From assembly GCF_003287285.1 (NCBI RefSeq), contig NZ_QMIG01000007.1, positions 62,001 to 126,000 on the forward strand: a DNA stretch of 64,000 nucleotides, read 5' to 3'. The first letter of the stretch is position 1. Each line of letters starts with the position of its first letter. The stretch is from Phytoactinopolyspora halophila (lineage in GTDB: Bacteria > Actinomycetota > Actinomycetes > Jiangellales > Jiangellaceae). This document shows positions 9,648 to 18,948 of the stretch, piece by piece. The notes under the pieces are model-generated. The model saw only the letters and a list, made by a program, of their open reading frames with translations. It did no database searches and had not been told where the DNA came from. The position numbers and the translations under genes were made by a program.

Positions 9648-12104
9648 ATGACCGACCTCGTGACGCCGAACCAGCGGGAGCACGAGACCGCTGCCGTCGG
9701 CGCGGACACTATAAACCGCATCGACGCGTGGTGGCGCGCCGCCAACTACCTCTCGGTGGGCCAGATATACCTGCTGGACAATCCGCTGTTACGGGAACCG
9801 CTCGCCGCGGAGCACATCAAACCCCGGCTGCTCGGACACTGGGGCACGACGCCCGGCCTGAACTTCCTGTACGCGCACCTGAACCGCGCGATCATCGAAC
9901 GTGACCTGAACATGATCTACATCTGTGGTCCCGGACACGGTGGCCCGTCGCTCGTCGCGGCGTCGTGGCTCGAAGGCACCTACAGCGAGATCTACTCGGG
10001 AATCGGTGACGACGCCGACGGGATGCGCGAACTGTTTCGCCAATTCTCGTTTCCGGGAGGCGTGCCCAGCCACGTCGCGCCGGAGACGCCCGGCTCCATC
10101 CACGAGGGTGGCGAGCTTGGCTACGCCCTCTCCCATGCCTACGGCGCAGCGTTCGACAATCCCAGTCTGACCGTCGCAAGCGTGATCGGCGATGGTGAGG
10201 CCGAGACCGGGCCGTTGGCTACCGGCTGGCACGGCAACAAGTTCCTCAACCCGGTCAGCGACGGGACGGTCCTGCCCATCCTGCACCTCAACGGATACAA
10301 GATCGCCAACCCGACGCTGTTCGCCCGGATCCCCCGCGAGGAACTCGAAGCGTTCATGGTCGGCAACGGATACCGGCCCTACTGGTTCGAGGGCGGCTTC
10401 GACGGCGAGGACACCCTCTCGGTCCACCAGAGGTTCGCTGCCCTGCTCGACGAGGTGCTGGACGAGATCCGCACGATCCGCGACGACGCGGCCACCGGCG
10501 CCCGTATGACCCGCCCGGCCTGGCCCGCCATCATCTTCAAGACCCCGAAGGGCTGGACCGGGCCGAAGGAGATCGACGGCCAGCAGGTGGAGAACACGTA
10601 CCGCTCGCACCAGGTACCGATGAATCACGTCCGCGGCAACGCCCAGTACACCGAGCTGCTGGAGCAGTGGATGCGCTCCTACCGCCCGGACGAGCTCTTC
10701 GACGGCAACGGCCGGCCGGTCCAGGACCTCCGCCGGCTCAATCCGGCGGGCGATCGCCGGATGAGTGCCAATCCTCATGCCAACGGTGGTGTACTCACCC
10801 GCGACCTCGTTCTCCCGGACTTTCGCGAGCAGGCGGTCGACGTCCCGACTCCCGGCGGCAGCGTCGCCGAAGCCACCCGCGTCCTCGGCGACTGGCTCGC
10901 CCGCGTCGTGCAGAAGAACCCCGAAAACTTCCGCGTCTTCGGCCCGGACGAGACGGTCTCCAACCGGCTGGGAGCGACCATCAACGCCAGCTCCAAGGTC
11001 TGGATGGCCGAGATCCTGCCGGGCGATGAGCACCTGGCGACCTCCGGCCGGGTCGTGGAGATGCTGTCCGAGCACCAGTGCCAGGGATGGCTTGAGGGCT
11101 ACGTGCTGACCGGCCGGCACGGCGTGTTCAACTGCTACGAAGCCTTCATCCACATCGTCGACGCGATGTTCAATCAGCATGCAAAGTGGCTGAAGGTCAC
11201 CCGGGAGATCCCCTGGCGACGGCCCATCCCGTCGTTGAACTACCTGCTCTCTTCACACGTGTGGCGCCAGGACCACAACGGGTTCTCGCACCAGGACCCC
11301 GGGTTCATCGACCACGTCGTCAACAAGAAGGCCGACGTCATCCGCGTCTTCCTGCCGCCGGACGCCAACACGCTGCTCGCCACCTACGACTGGTGCCTGC
11401 GCAGCCGCGACTTCGTGAACGTCGTCGTCTCCGGCAAGCAGGCGCACCCGCAGTGGCTGTCGATGGACGCCGCGCTCGCGCATGTCACGCGCGGGATCGG
11501 TATCTGGGAGTGGGCCAGCAACGACGACGGTGAACCCGACGTGGTCCTCGGATGTGCCGGGGATGTACCGACGCTTGAGACGCTGGCGGCGGTGGACCTA
11601 CTCCGCCAGCACCTGCCCGACCTGAAGGTGCGGGTGGTCAACGTCGTCGATCTCATGCGGCTGCAGGATGAGCGCGAACATCCCCAGGGCCTGCCTCATG
11701 CCGAGTTCGACGCCCTGTTCACCACCGACAAGCCGATCGTGTTCGCCTATCACGGCTATCCGTGGCTGATTCACCGGCTGACCTACCGGCGAACGAATCA
11801 TCACAATCTGCACGTGCGCGGGTACAAGGAGGAAGGCACCACAACCACGCCATTCGACATGGTGATGCTCAACGACCTCGACCGGTTCCACCTGGTCATC
11901 GACGTCATCGACCGGGTGCCGAGCCTGCGCTCGAAGGCTGCCGGCCTGCGTCAGCGGATGATCGACGCGCGGACGCGAGCCCGCCAATACACCCGCGAGC
12001 ACGGCGAGGACGATCCGATGATCCGCGACTGGGTATGGCCGGATGCTCGTGCCGAAGGGGTCACCGCGACACCATCCGACGACACCGCAGCCGATCACGC
12101 GTGA
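9648..12104 (+). CDS. xfp: Xylulose-5-phosphate/fructose-6-phosphate phosphoketolase
   Basis: An 818-residue thiamine-diphosphate enzyme that splits xylulose-5-P (or fructose-6-P) with phosphate to acetyl phosphate plus glyceraldehyde-3-P (or erythrose-4-P). Full length for the family. Signatures seen are ICGPGHGGP near the N-terminus, the diphosphate-binding GDGEAETGP, and [14 protein letters not shown] in the second half. The ATG at 9648 follows GGAGGG by 9 nt; upstream in-frame codons exist but lack such a site. A perfect DosR-type box lies upstream. Acetyl phosphate gives ATP through acetate kinase without respiration, which fits an oxygen-limitation regulon. It is convergent with the methyltransferase, 11 bp apart. 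Confidence 0.95.
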   Translation: MTDLVTPNQREHETAAVGADTINRIDAWWRAANYLSVGQIYLLDNPLLREPLAAEHIKPRLLGHWGTTPGLNFLYAHLNRAIIERDLNMIYICGPGHGGPSLVAASWLEGTYSEIYSGIGDDADGMRELFRQFSFPGGVPSHVAPETPGSIHEGGELGYALSHAYGAAFDNPSLTVASVIGDGEAETGPLATGWHGNKFLNPVSDGTVLPILHLNGYKIANPTLFARIPREELEAFMVGNGYRPYWFEGGFDGEDTLSVHQRFAALLDEVLDEIRTIRDDAATGARMTRPAWPAIIFKTPKGWTGPKEIDGQQVENTYRSHQVPMNHVRGNAQYTELLEQWMRSYRPDELFDGNGRPVQDLRRLNPAGDRRMSANPHANGGVLTRDLVLPDFREQAVDVPTPGGSVAEATRVLGDWLARVVQKNPENFRVFGPDETVSNRLGATINASSKVWMAEILPGDEHLATSGRVVEMLSEHQCQGWLEGYVLTGRHGVFNCYEAFIHIVDAMFNQHAKWLKVTREIPWRRPIPSLNYLLSSHVWRQDHNGFSHQDPGFIDHVVNKKADVIRVFLPPDANTLLATYDWCLRSRDFVNVVVSGKQAHPQWLSMDAALAHVTRGIGIWEWASNDDGEPDVVLGCAGDVPTLETLAAVDLLRQHLPDLKVRVVNVVDLMRLQDEREHPQGLPHAEFDALFTTDKPIVFAYHGYPWLIHRLTYRRTNHHNLHVRGYKEEGTTTTPFDMVMLNDLDRFHLVIDVIDRVPSLRSKAAGLRQRMIDARTRARQYTREHGEDDPMIRDWVWPDARAEGVTATPSDDTAADHA

Positions 12105-12115
12105 TCGGGACGCGG

Positions 12116-12892
12116 TCAATGGCAGCGGGCGGTGATGATCCAGGCTCGGGAATCGAAAAAGACGTCACCGGTGTCGTGCTGGGCCAACAGTGCCCTGAGC
12201 CGCTGACGTGCCCGCTCGGCCGTCGCGCCGTCCATGGTGGCGAGAAGTTCTCTGGGTTCACGTAAGCTGAGCACGAAGTCATAGGCGGTGTCTATGTCGG
12301 GGCCGTAGTAGACAGGCTCGTGCACATCAGCGAATCCGACGTCGGTGAAGCCGGCCGCCTTCAGGATTCCTTCCGTGACGGCAGGCTCTCCGAGCGAGAA
12401 CGCATCCGGTCCGCGCTCGAACGAGGTGGGCGCATCCGTGCCCGTGGTGAGCGCTGTTCGCACGGCGTTGACCCACTCATTGCGTTCGCGGTTCTGCCAG
12501 ACCAGGAGCACCAGGCGAGCATCCGCGCACATTGCCCGCCGGATATTGGTGAATGCGGCCACAGGGTCAGCGAAAAACATCGTCCCGAACCGGCTGATAC
12601 AGAGATCAAACGAGGCGGAGGGGAACGGGTGAACCTGCGCGTCGTCCTGCTCGAACGAGACGTTGCGCAGTCCCTCGTCGTCGCTGAGCAGGCGCGCATG
12701 CTCGAGCATTGGTGCGGAGATGTCCACACCGAGTGCACGTCCGGCGACGGCGACGCGGGCAGCCTCCCGCGTTGTCTGCCCGGTCCCGCAGCCAATGTCG
12801 AGGACACGGTGACGCGGGCGGACATCGGCGGCTACGCGAAGGTATTCATTGTGCAGGCGCAGCTCGGCGTCGTATGGGTCGGCGTACCTCAT
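12116..12892 (-). CDS. Class I SAM-dependent methyltransferase
   Basis: A 258-residue protein with Rossmann-type motif I VLDIGCGTGQTT, the acidic residue closing strand 2 in LGVDIS, and a FDLCISRFGTMFF motif typical of the UbiE/COQ5-like Methyltransf_11/25 group. The start ATG overlaps the stop of the upstream LLM oxidoreductase (ATGA), so the two are translationally coupled and may act on the same small molecule. Substrate unknown. Confidence 0.85.
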   Translation of the reverse strand: MRYADPYDAELRLHNEYLRVAADVRPRHRVLDIGCGTGQTTREAARVAVAGRALGVDISAPMLEHARLLSDDEGLRNVSFEQDDAQVHPFPSASFDLCISRFGTMFFADPVAAFTNIRRAMCADARLVLLVWQNRERNEWVNAVRTALTTGTDAPTSFERGPDAFSLGEPAVTEGILKAAGFTDVGFADVHEPVYYGPDIDTAYDFVLSLREPRELLATMDGATAERARQRLRALLAQHDTGDVFFDSRAWIITARCH

Positions 12893-13728
12893 GCGAAGCT
12901 TCCGTGTGGATGTGAACCGTCCGAGCGTGTCCGGGGTCCGTCACGCAGGACACCGCGGACGAAGTCCGCAGAGGCGTGAGGGGGGAGCTCCGGCATCCAC
13001 CAGGTGGCACCGGCCTTGGCGTAGGGCATCGGGTCGATGTCAGGCGGGAGGGCGACGGCTACGTCGCACGGCGGCGCATCCTGCGGACGTAGGTCCTTGA
13101 TCGTGGACACGATGTCGCCGAGCTGGTCCGGGTGTTCAAGATTGACCGGAAAGAACCCGTCGTATCTTGCAGCCCTGCGCAACGGTTTGAGGTTTCCGGG
13201 GAATCCTGCAACCCACACAGGCACGCGGGGGCGTTGAACCGGCCGAGGAAGGAACTCGATGTCGTCGACAGTGTAATGGCGACCATGGTGGCGCACTGGC
13301 TCGCCGGACCACGCAGCCGTGAGGATTTCTAGTGACTCGTCGAGCATCTGGCCGCGCACCCTCTCATCGAGCTGCTCTCCAGTCTTGGAGAACTCGCTGC
13401 CGAAGCGGTCACTGCCGAGGCCGACTCCGAGCGTGAGGCGACCACAGCTAAGCCGATCCAGCGTCGCAGTTTCCCGGGCGACCTTGGCCGGACGACGGCG
13501 CGCGAGGGGCGTAACCATGGGTCCCAGCCGCACCTGTTCTGTGGCGGTGGCGATCGCGGCCAGCGTGATCCATGGATCGGTCACGTGCCGGATAGGCGAC
13601 CGCCAGTCCAGGTGATCCCACACGAAGAATCCATGCCAGCCGGCCGTCTCCGCCTCAGATGCCAGGCTCGCGAGAAGTCCCGGGTCGGCAAGATCGCCAA
13701 AGATCGGAACCCAGAGTGCCGAGCGCAT
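12889..13728 (-). CDS. LLM-class (probable F420-dependent) oxidoreductase
   Basis: A 279-residue luciferase-like TIM-barrel protein. Typical segments are WHGFFVWDHL at the N-terminus, LGPMVTPLARRRPAKVARETATLD, the LGVGLG loop and the DGFFPV region. Actinobacterial members mostly use cofactor F420 rather than FMN; the choice cannot be read from sequence with certainty. The stop overlaps the methyltransferase start by four bases, forming a two-gene operon. The ATG at 13728 has no strong ribosome site. It is unclear whether it is anabolic or detoxifying. Confidence 0.85.
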   Translation of the reverse strand: MRSALWVPIFGDLADPGLLASLASEAETAGWHGFFVWDHLDWRSPIRHVTDPWITLAAIATATEQVRLGPMVTPLARRRPAKVARETATLDRLSCGRLTLGVGLGSDRFGSEFSKTGEQLDERVRGQMLDESLEILTAAWSGEPVRHHGRHYTVDDIEFLPRPVQRPRVPVWVAGFPGNLKPLRRAARYDGFFPVNLEHPDQLGDIVSTIKDLRPQDAPPCDVAVALPPDIDPMPYAKAGATWWMPELPPHASADFVRGVLRDGPRTRSDGSHPHGSFA

Positions 13729-13785
13729 GTCCGTACGATACCTCGGAATCCGGAGGTGACCGCCGTCCGGAGAACGGAATCGGTC

Positions 13786-14361
13786 CTAGCCTCGCCGGCG
13801 CAGCAAGGCGTCGACGTCGATACTGCAGCCGAGATCCGGAAGGTCGAGCCGCTGGCCCGCGGCGACGCTTGCGTGCTCGACGTATCCGCCGCCTTTCCGC
13901 CGCTGCAGGATCAGCATGAGTTCCGCTTCCCGTTCGATCCGCAAGTACCAGGGAATGCCCGCCTCGGCAAAAAGAGTCGGTTTCAGGATTCGGTCGATCG
14001 ACAGGCTGGACGGCGACACCACTTCAGAGACCATGACTACCTCGGCCGCGTCCACCACCAGCCAGTCGCTCTGATCAGTCGTCACCACCACGTCCGGAAT
14101 AACGATCCGACCCGAGCTCAGCCGGACATTCGCCTCGTGAAACGGTACATACTCGTCTGGAAGCTCGCGATCGAGTTCGCGCCACAGCCGCTGCCCCAGG
14201 TTCTGGTGTGAGGCGTCACCGACCGGGCTCATGACCAGCTCGCCGTCGATCAGCTCGGTGCGCTGCCCCGTGGGTGCCGGGAGAGCCAGGTACTCGTCCT
14301 CGGTCCACGGGCCTTCGTGCGCGAAGATCGAATCCATGGGGTCGATCGCCTCGGCTACCAT
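13786..14361 (-). CDS. Uma2 family (DUF820) restriction-endonuclease-fold protein
   Basis: A 191-residue protein with the Uma2/DUF820 pattern: LIDGELVMSP near residue 40, IPDVVVTT around 90, VSEVVSPSS around 112 and a KPTLFAEAGIPWYLRI segment. This is the PD-(D/E)XK-like core with Asp90, Glu113 and Lys127 as the likely acidic/lysine set. The family is abundant in cyanobacteria and actinomycetes, with no assigned role. The ATG at 14361 follows a strong AGGAGGTG site. Solitary gene. Confidence 0.85.
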   Translation of the reverse strand: MVAEAIDPMDSIFAHEGPWTEDEYLALPAPTGQRTELIDGELVMSPVGDASHQNLGQRLWRELDRELPDEYVPFHEANVRLSSGRIVIPDVVVTTDQSDWLVVDAAEVVMVSEVVSPSSLSIDRILKPTLFAEAGIPWYLRIEREAELMLILQRRKGGGYVEHASVAAGQRLDLPDLGCSIDVDALLRRRG

Positions 14362-14500
14362 CGCTGCACACCTCCTGGTGCTGCTTCCAGTCTCGCACAT
14401 GGCCTCCTTCGATGCTGAGACCTTGACGGTACAGCCGCGCACCGACAGGCGGGCACGGCACCGGCAGACCTCACGTGTGCATCGTGTCGGGGCCGGACGA

Positions 14501-16189
14501 TCATTCTGCGCGGCTGGGGTCCGGGCCGTCGCCGTCGTCTCCGTGCCCGAGGACATCCCGGTGCCCGATGACCTCGTCCAGGGCGTCGGCCGTGGCGGTG
14601 GCGGCGAAGGCGAACGGTTCGAGCACGACGTCGGCGCCTGCGGCCCGCAGTTGTTCGGCATCGCGGGACGTGTGCGCGGTGAGCGCGACCCTTCCCCGAT
14701 AGCCATGGTGGCGAAGCCCGTGGAGCAGCGCCTTGCTGATCTCGGGAACCGGAACCGTGCAGATGACGCCGCGGGCACGAGACAGCGGTAGCGATTCGAG
14801 GAAGTGCGTGTCCTCGGCCGTTCCGAACACCGCGGCCACGCCTTCCCGATCGTTGGCCGACACCCGCTGCGGGTCGAAGTCGACAGCGAGCACCCGGTAG
14901 CCCGAACTGCCGAGCCGGTCGGCCACGTGCCCACCGAACCGGCCGAGACCGTAGAGGATCACGTCGACGTCACGTTCCGCGTCGGCAGGGTCGGGCTTGC
15001 GGCTCCCGCTCCGCTCGAAGATCTCCAGCCACCGCTTGATGCGCTCGTAGATCTGGTGCGAGTACAGGATCAGATAGGCGGACGCACCGATGGTGATCAG
15101 GCCGACAACCGTGATCAAACTGACAGTCGCGTTGCTGATGTGGCCGAGGCTGAGCCCCAGCGCGGCCAGGATTAGAGAGAACTCCGAGATCTGGGCGACG
15201 GTCAGCCCGGCGAGAAACCCGACCCGCACGGGATAGCGCATCGCCGCCATGATCGCCATCACGATCACCGGGTTCCCGACGAGGACGAACACCGAGAAGA
15301 TCATCGCCTCGGAGATCTGCTGGGCGGCAGCATCGAATTCCAGCTTCGCACCCAGCTCCAGAAAGAAGAAGAGCAACAGGAAATCACGCAAGCTGACCAG
15401 GCGCGCACCCAGCGCATCCCGGTAGGGCGTGGTCGCCAGCGAGACCCCCGCGAGGAACGCACCGACTTCGGAGCTGAACCCCAGCCAGTCGCTGAGGGCC
15501 GCCACCGAGACCGCGTACGCCACGCCGAACAGCACCAGCAACTCCTGCGAGCGGGCGACGTGCGGGAGCAACCACGGCAGGACGTAGCGCATGAATACCG
15601 CCGTTCCGGCCAGCAATGCCACGCCTTTGGCCAGTACGAGCGTGATGTCCAGAGCGAGACTGTTACCGGCTTCTTCTTGCCCGAACGCCGTCAGCACGAT
15701 CATCACCAGCACGACCACGATGTCCTGCACGATGAGGAAACCCACGGCGATCCGGCCATGCAGGCGCTCGATCTCGCGCTTGTCGGAGAGAAGCTTCACG
15801 ATGATGATCGTCGACGAGAACGTCAGCGCCACGGCCACGTAGAGCGCGGTGACCGTGTCCATCCCGAGCGAAATCGCGATCAGATAGCCGACCACCGACG
15901 TGAAGACCACCTGGCCAAGTCCGGTGGCCAGGGCGATCGGCCCGGTGGTTCTGATCAGGTGCAGGTCGAGCCGGAGCCCGACGAGGAACAACAGGATGGC
16001 GATCCCCATCCCGGCGAGCAGCTCGACGGTGCCGTCGGCGATCACCCACCCCGTTCCGGCCGGTCCGACCAGGATCCCGACCCCGATGAATGCCACGATG
16101 AGCGGCTGACGCAGCCGCGTGGCCAGCATCGCCGCCGCTGCTGCCAGGGCGAGGATCACGGCGACGAGCGGAAACGCGTCAAACTCCAT
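14501..16189 (-). CDS. Kef-type monovalent cation:proton antiporter (CPA2) with TrkA-N domain
   Basis: A 562-residue protein. About 12 membrane segments (residues 5-390) contain the CPA2 patterns FIGVGILVGPAG and LFLVGLRLDLHLI, an FSSTIIIVKLLSDK motif, and GFSSEVGAFLAGVSL in the pore region. A cytosolic Rossmann TrkA-N domain follows, beginning DVILYGLGRFGGHVA, which should bind NAD(H) or another nucleotide and gate transport. The role is K+ (or Na+) efflux in exchange for H+, for pH or electrophile stress. The ATG at 16189 is chosen, with GTG at 16195 possible. It starts only 12 nt after the upstream PurM-like gene, implying an operon. Confidence 0.88.
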   Translation of the reverse strand: MEFDAFPLVAVILALAAAAAMLATRLRQPLIVAFIGVGILVGPAGTGWVIADGTVELLAGMGIAILLFLVGLRLDLHLIRTTGPIALATGLGQVVFTSVVGYLIAISLGMDTVTALYVAVALTFSSTIIIVKLLSDKREIERLHGRIAVGFLIVQDIVVVLVMIVLTAFGQEEAGNSLALDITLVLAKGVALLAGTAVFMRYVLPWLLPHVARSQELLVLFGVAYAVSVAALSDWLGFSSEVGAFLAGVSLATTPYRDALGARLVSLRDFLLLFFFLELGAKLEFDAAAQQISEAMIFSVFVLVGNPVIVMAIMAAMRYPVRVGFLAGLTVAQISEFSLILAALGLSLGHISNATVSLITVVGLITIGASAYLILYSHQIYERIKRWLEIFERSGSRKPDPADAERDVDVILYGLGRFGGHVADRLGSSGYRVLAVDFDPQRVSANDREGVAAVFGTAEDTHFLESLPLSRARGVICTVPVPEISKALLHGLRHHGYRGRVALTAHTSRDAEQLRAAGADVVLEPFAFAATATADALDEVIGHRDVLGHGDDGDGPDPSRAE

Positions 16190-16201
16190 GTGCACCCCGT
16201 G

Positions 16202-17200
16202 CTAGTCGGCGAGGACGCGCGCGACCTCGTCCCTCTCCGGCCATCCGATGGCCCCGCCATCGGTGTCGTGCACGCCGGTTCCCGTGTCGACCTCACCGAG
16301 GGCCGTGGCCAGATGCCCCGCGGACCGTAATTCGCCGACCGCGTCCGCGGCGAGGCTGGCGGGAAACGTGGCGAGCAGCGATCCGGAGGCGAGGGTCCCC
16401 AGGGGATCGGCACCGAGAGCACGGCACACTGCCAGGCCGGGCTCGAACCACAGGATGTTTCGCGGATCGATGCGCAGAGCCACACCAGCCGCCGTGGCGA
16501 ACTCGTGCAGGCCCGCCGCCAGCCCGCCCTCCGTCGGGTCGTGCATCGCGGTCGCGCCCAGGTCGCGCGCGGCCAACGCGGCGTCGACGACCGATATCCC
16601 GGGAACGCGAGACGCGTGGCTGGCACCGGCGAGTACGTCCGAGGTCAGATCGGTCAGCCGGGTAACCGCCTCGTTGGCCAGCACGGCGGCGCCCTCGACC
16701 GGGATCATGCCGATCTGGACCAACACCTCGCCCGGCGCGGCCCCTGCGGTCGAGAGGACCCGGCCGTCGGGGGCAAAGCCGAGCATCTGCCCCACGACGA
16801 GCGGCTGGGTCACCGCACTCGTCACCTCGGTGTGACCGCCCACCAAGGTCGCGCCCACCTCGGCGAGGGCTTCTCGCATCGTCGTGAACAGCGTCTCGAC
16901 CAGGTGCTCGGTGGTGCCTTCCGGCAGCAGCACGGCGGCGAGGAACCAGCGCGGGCAGACTCCGCTGACGGCGACGTCGTTCGCATTGATAAGCACCGCA
17001 TAGCGGCCGGCGTCACTCGTCGTCAGGGTGATGGGGTCGGTGGCTGCAACCAGGGTGCCGTCGGCGATGTCTATCGCGCACGCGTCCTCGCCGACGGCCG
17101 GGCCGAGCCGCACCTCGCCGGGTGCCGGGCCGAACGAGGCGAGCTGTTCGGCGAGCAACGCGGCCGGAAGCTTGCCGGCCGGAATCGACGATGGTGCCAT
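16202..17200 (-). CDS. AIR-synthase (PurM/HypE/SelD) superfamily protein
   Basis: A 332-residue protein of the PurM-like ATP-binding fold. The N-terminal domain has GPAVGEDACAIDI and INANDVAVSGVCPRWFLAAVLLP (the ATP-site GxNDxxxxGAxP pattern in altered form), then LVGGHTEV. The C-terminal domain has HDPTEGGLAAGLHE, very similar to HypE and related proteins. True PurM is excluded by the divergent motifs, and no hydrogenase genes are visible. The role is unknown; an ATP-dependent maturation or small-molecule activation step is an inference. The ATG at 17200 follows GGAGGG. It is coupled to the downstream antiporter. Confidence 0.75.
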   Translation of the reverse strand: MAPSSIPAGKLPAALLAEQLASFGPAPGEVRLGPAVGEDACAIDIADGTLVAATDPITLTTSDAGRYAVLINANDVAVSGVCPRWFLAAVLLPEGTTEHLVETLFTTMREALAEVGATLVGGHTEVTSAVTQPLVVGQMLGFAPDGRVLSTAGAAPGEVLVQIGMIPVEGAAVLANEAVTRLTDLTSDVLAGASHASRVPGISVVDAALAARDLGATAMHDPTEGGLAAGLHEFATAAGVALRIDPRNILWFEPGLAVCRALGADPLGTLASGSLLATFPASLAADAVGELRSAGHLATALGEVDTGTGVHDTDGGAIGWPERDEVARVLAD

Positions 17201-17216
17201 ACGCCCCACCCTCCCA

Positions 17217-17265
17217 TGATCATGAACACTATCTGACTACATGGAACCACTCGTGTTCATGATCA
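17217..17265. repeat. 49-bp palindromic element, copy 1
   Basis: Arms TGATCATGAACA and TGTTCATGATCA (12 bp, extending to 14 with flanking bases) enclose a 25-bp loop. Copies of exactly 49 bp are found at 28493-28541 and 59647-59695. This copy lies between the divergent PurM-like gene (17200) and the PTS IIA gene (17329), so it may affect both promoters. Confidence 0.8.
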
Positions 17266-17328
17266 TCGGATTTGGCCGTATGCTCGGGTCCGACGTCACC
17301 GGCTGGAAGGCGAGATCGAGGACGTGAT

Positions 17329-17787
17329 GTGACTCTGCCCGTCATGGCTCCGGTCGCCGGCTGGACGCTCCCGCTCACCGAGGTACCCGACCCGGTCTTC
17401 TCCACCGGGATGCTCGGGCCGGGCCTGGCCATCGAACCCGAGCGCACGGGCGCACGACCCGTGCTCGCCCCGCTCAGCGGCACGATCGCCAAGCTGCACC
17501 CCCATGCTTTCATCATCCGTGCAGAATCCGGCACGAGCATTCTCGTCCATCTCGGCATCGACACGGTGCGGCTCGACGGATCCGGATTTCGGATACTCGG
17601 AAGCCACGGCGTGCCGGTGAAGGCGGGTGAACCAATCATCGTATGGGATCCGGACGATGTAGAGGCACGAGGCTACTCGCCGATCTGCCCGGTCGTGGCC
17701 CTGGATGCGCCCACGGGGACAGTGTCCGATCTCGACACGCAGAGCCATGTGATCGCGGGCGGCTCACTGTTCACGTGGATCGGCTGA
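17329..17787 (+). CDS. PTS glucose-type EIIA domain protein
   Basis: A 152-residue single-domain EIIA of the glucose superfamily. The two active-site histidines are present with the correct 15-residue spacing: His59 in HPHAFII and His74 in LVHLGIDTV, the latter being the phosphorylated one. It accepts phosphate from HPr and passes it to a IIB domain. The GTG start at 17329 follows GAGGACG. A matching IIB protein is encoded 1.2 kb away on the other strand, but no IIC permease is in the window, so either the permease is elsewhere or the pair is regulatory. Confidence 0.92.
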   Translation: MTLPVMAPVAGWTLPLTEVPDPVFSTGMLGPGLAIEPERTGARPVLAPLSGTIAKLHPHAFIIRAESGTSILVHLGIDTVRLDGSGFRILGSHGVPVKAGEPIIVWDPDDVEARGYSPICPVVALDAPTGTVSDLDTQSHVIAGGSLFTWIG

Positions 17788-17868
17788 CCCGGGCACGGTG
17801 CCGCCGGCGTGGCTCCGGCGCTGCGCGGATTCCTTTTCCTCATCGCCATGGTTCCTCATCGCAATGGC

Positions 17869-18297
17869 CTAGGGCGAGCCGTCGGCAGTGAGCCAGTAGC
17901 CGGTCACAAGATCGGGCTGGATACGGATAATCTGATCCATCGGATAATTCACCCAGGAGCGAAGCGCGTGCTCATAGTGGCTCACCGCTTCCGCGTCCTC
18001 GACCAGACTGGCCATGCCGGTGACGACGACGCTCCAGCCGGTGTGCTTTTCCTGATCGATGTCGTCCGCCTCGAACGCCAGGACCACGCCGGACCCGGAT
18101 GCGTGGACCAGAGAGCTGATCGCCGAACCCACGTGAGTTCTAATGATCACCCCTCCGTTGCCGTCCACCAGATGGTTCACGGGACGGATCGCCGGCAGCG
18201 CCTGGTCGGTGAACACCACCCGCCCCATCGAGACACTGCCCAGCAGGCTTAGCGCCTCGTACCGGTCCATGGGCACCATCTGGCGCTCACCCGTCAT
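17869..18297 (-). CDS. Pyridoxamine 5'-phosphate oxidase family (PPOX) flavoprotein
   Basis: A 142-residue split-barrel protein. The pattern LLGSVSMGRVVFTDQALPAIRPVNHLVDG followed by a central GVVLAFEADDID and TGWSVVVTG is that of the Pyridox_ox_2 group, which binds FMN or F420. Homologues are frequent in DosR-type regulons of mycobacteria and streptomycetes. A GGGGCAAAAGTCTC dyad lies about 110 bp upstream of the ATG at 18297. The substrate is unknown; the fold alone does not show it makes pyridoxal phosphate. Confidence 0.85.
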   Translation of the reverse strand: MTGERQMVPMDRYEALSLLGSVSMGRVVFTDQALPAIRPVNHLVDGNGGVIIRTHVGSAISSLVHASGSGVVLAFEADDIDQEKHTGWSVVVTGMASLVEDAEAVSHYEHALRSWVNYPMDQIIRIQPDLVTGYWLTADGSP

Positions 18298-18402
18298 CGC
18301 ACACCCCAGAAATCCATCTCGTACCCGGTGGAGCACCCCGCGCCGGAGCAGGCCGCATCCGCTATTGATGCTTCTTACTTCCTCACACGACCGGTGCTGC
18401 CC

Positions 18403-18424
18403 ACTAGGGGCAAAAGTCTCTAGT
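18403..18424. promoter_or_regulatory. 22-bp dyad, candidate DevR box upstream of the PPOX gene
   Basis: The outer arms ACTAG and CTAGT enclose GGGGCAAAAGTCTC (18407-18420), which keeps GGG-C and GTC-C of the DosR consensus and an A-rich spacer as in the mycobacterial box. Symmetric over 22 bp. It lies 106 bp upstream of the PPOX start. Confidence 0.5.
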
Positions 18425-18502
18425 GATACCGGATGTCTGGGACGATGGACGAGCCAGCCCGCTCAGGTCGAACGGCCCTCTCTGCACGGACTCGGCCATC
18501 CA

Positions 18503-18736
18503 CTATCCGTGGGACTCTGCGGCGGCAGCGTACCGCAGCAGCAGATCGGCGAGATCCCGAGCCTCGACGGGACTCAGCGCCACCCACATGGCGTCGTATT
18601 CGGGATCCTGCCGGGGAATGTCCAATATCACCCGCCCATCGCCGGACGAGCCGGGTTCGGACAAGTGCAGCCTACCCACCTCGACCCGGCGTCCGTAGCT
18701 GGTCGACATGGTCTCGAATCTGCTATTCGCTTCCAT
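18503..18736 (-). CDS. Small conserved protein of unknown function, paralogue B
   Basis: A 77-residue paralogue of the protein at 8149-8379, sharing ETMSTSYGRRVEVGRL, LDIPRQDPEYD and LSPVEARDLADLLLRYAAAAE. The ATG at 18736 is chosen by alignment to the paralogue; the ribosome site is weak, and an in-frame ATG at 18754 is possible. A GGGACGTGTGTCAC dyad lies 25 bp upstream. No recognised domain. Its presence twice in one stress island, each time near a GGGAC-type box, suggests a role within that regulon. Confidence 0.75.
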   Translation of the reverse strand: MEANSRFETMSTSYGRRVEVGRLHLSEPGSSGDGRVILDIPRQDPEYDAMWVALSPVEARDLADLLLRYAAAAESHG

Positions 18737-18760
18737 CACGCGTTGCCCATGCATGGTCCT

Positions 18761-18774
18761 GGGACGTGTGTCAC
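18761..18774. promoter_or_regulatory. Candidate DevR box upstream of paralogue B
   Basis: GGGACGTGTGTCAC matches GGGAC-N4-GTCCC in nine of ten defined positions. It is 25 bp upstream of the ATG at 18736, so close that the true transcript may be leaderless or the site may act as a -35-proximal element. Confidence 0.5.
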
Positions 18775-18828
18775 AACCGTTCGGTTGCCCCCGATTCGAA
18801 GGAGCCACGTCCTGACACATGACCACAG

Positions 18829-18870
18829 GAACCGACATCGTCGAGATCATAGCCTCGATAATGTCGGTTC
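18829..18870. repeat. 42-bp palindromic element, copy 2
   Basis: Same 10-bp arms GAACCGACAT and ATGTCGGTTC as the copy at 1932-1973, with the same 22-bp centre length and the same TCGAG/CTCGA inner dyad. Here it lies between paralogue B and the PTS IIB gene, both on the minus strand, 78 bp downstream of the IIB stop. It could serve as the IIB terminator. Confidence 0.75.
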
Positions 18871-18948
18871 TGCTGCGCACGAGCTGGCTGGCAAGCGCAA
18901 CGTCGCGGGTGGGTAACCATGTCACGCAGCGGGCACCAGGACGCACGC

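Noticed and set aside
16202-17200. Annotation of the PurM-fold gene as hypE or selD
   Set aside because: Motifs of the PurM superfamily are present, but hydrogenase maturation partners and the SelD Cys/Sec loop are absent, so the specific name is not supported.
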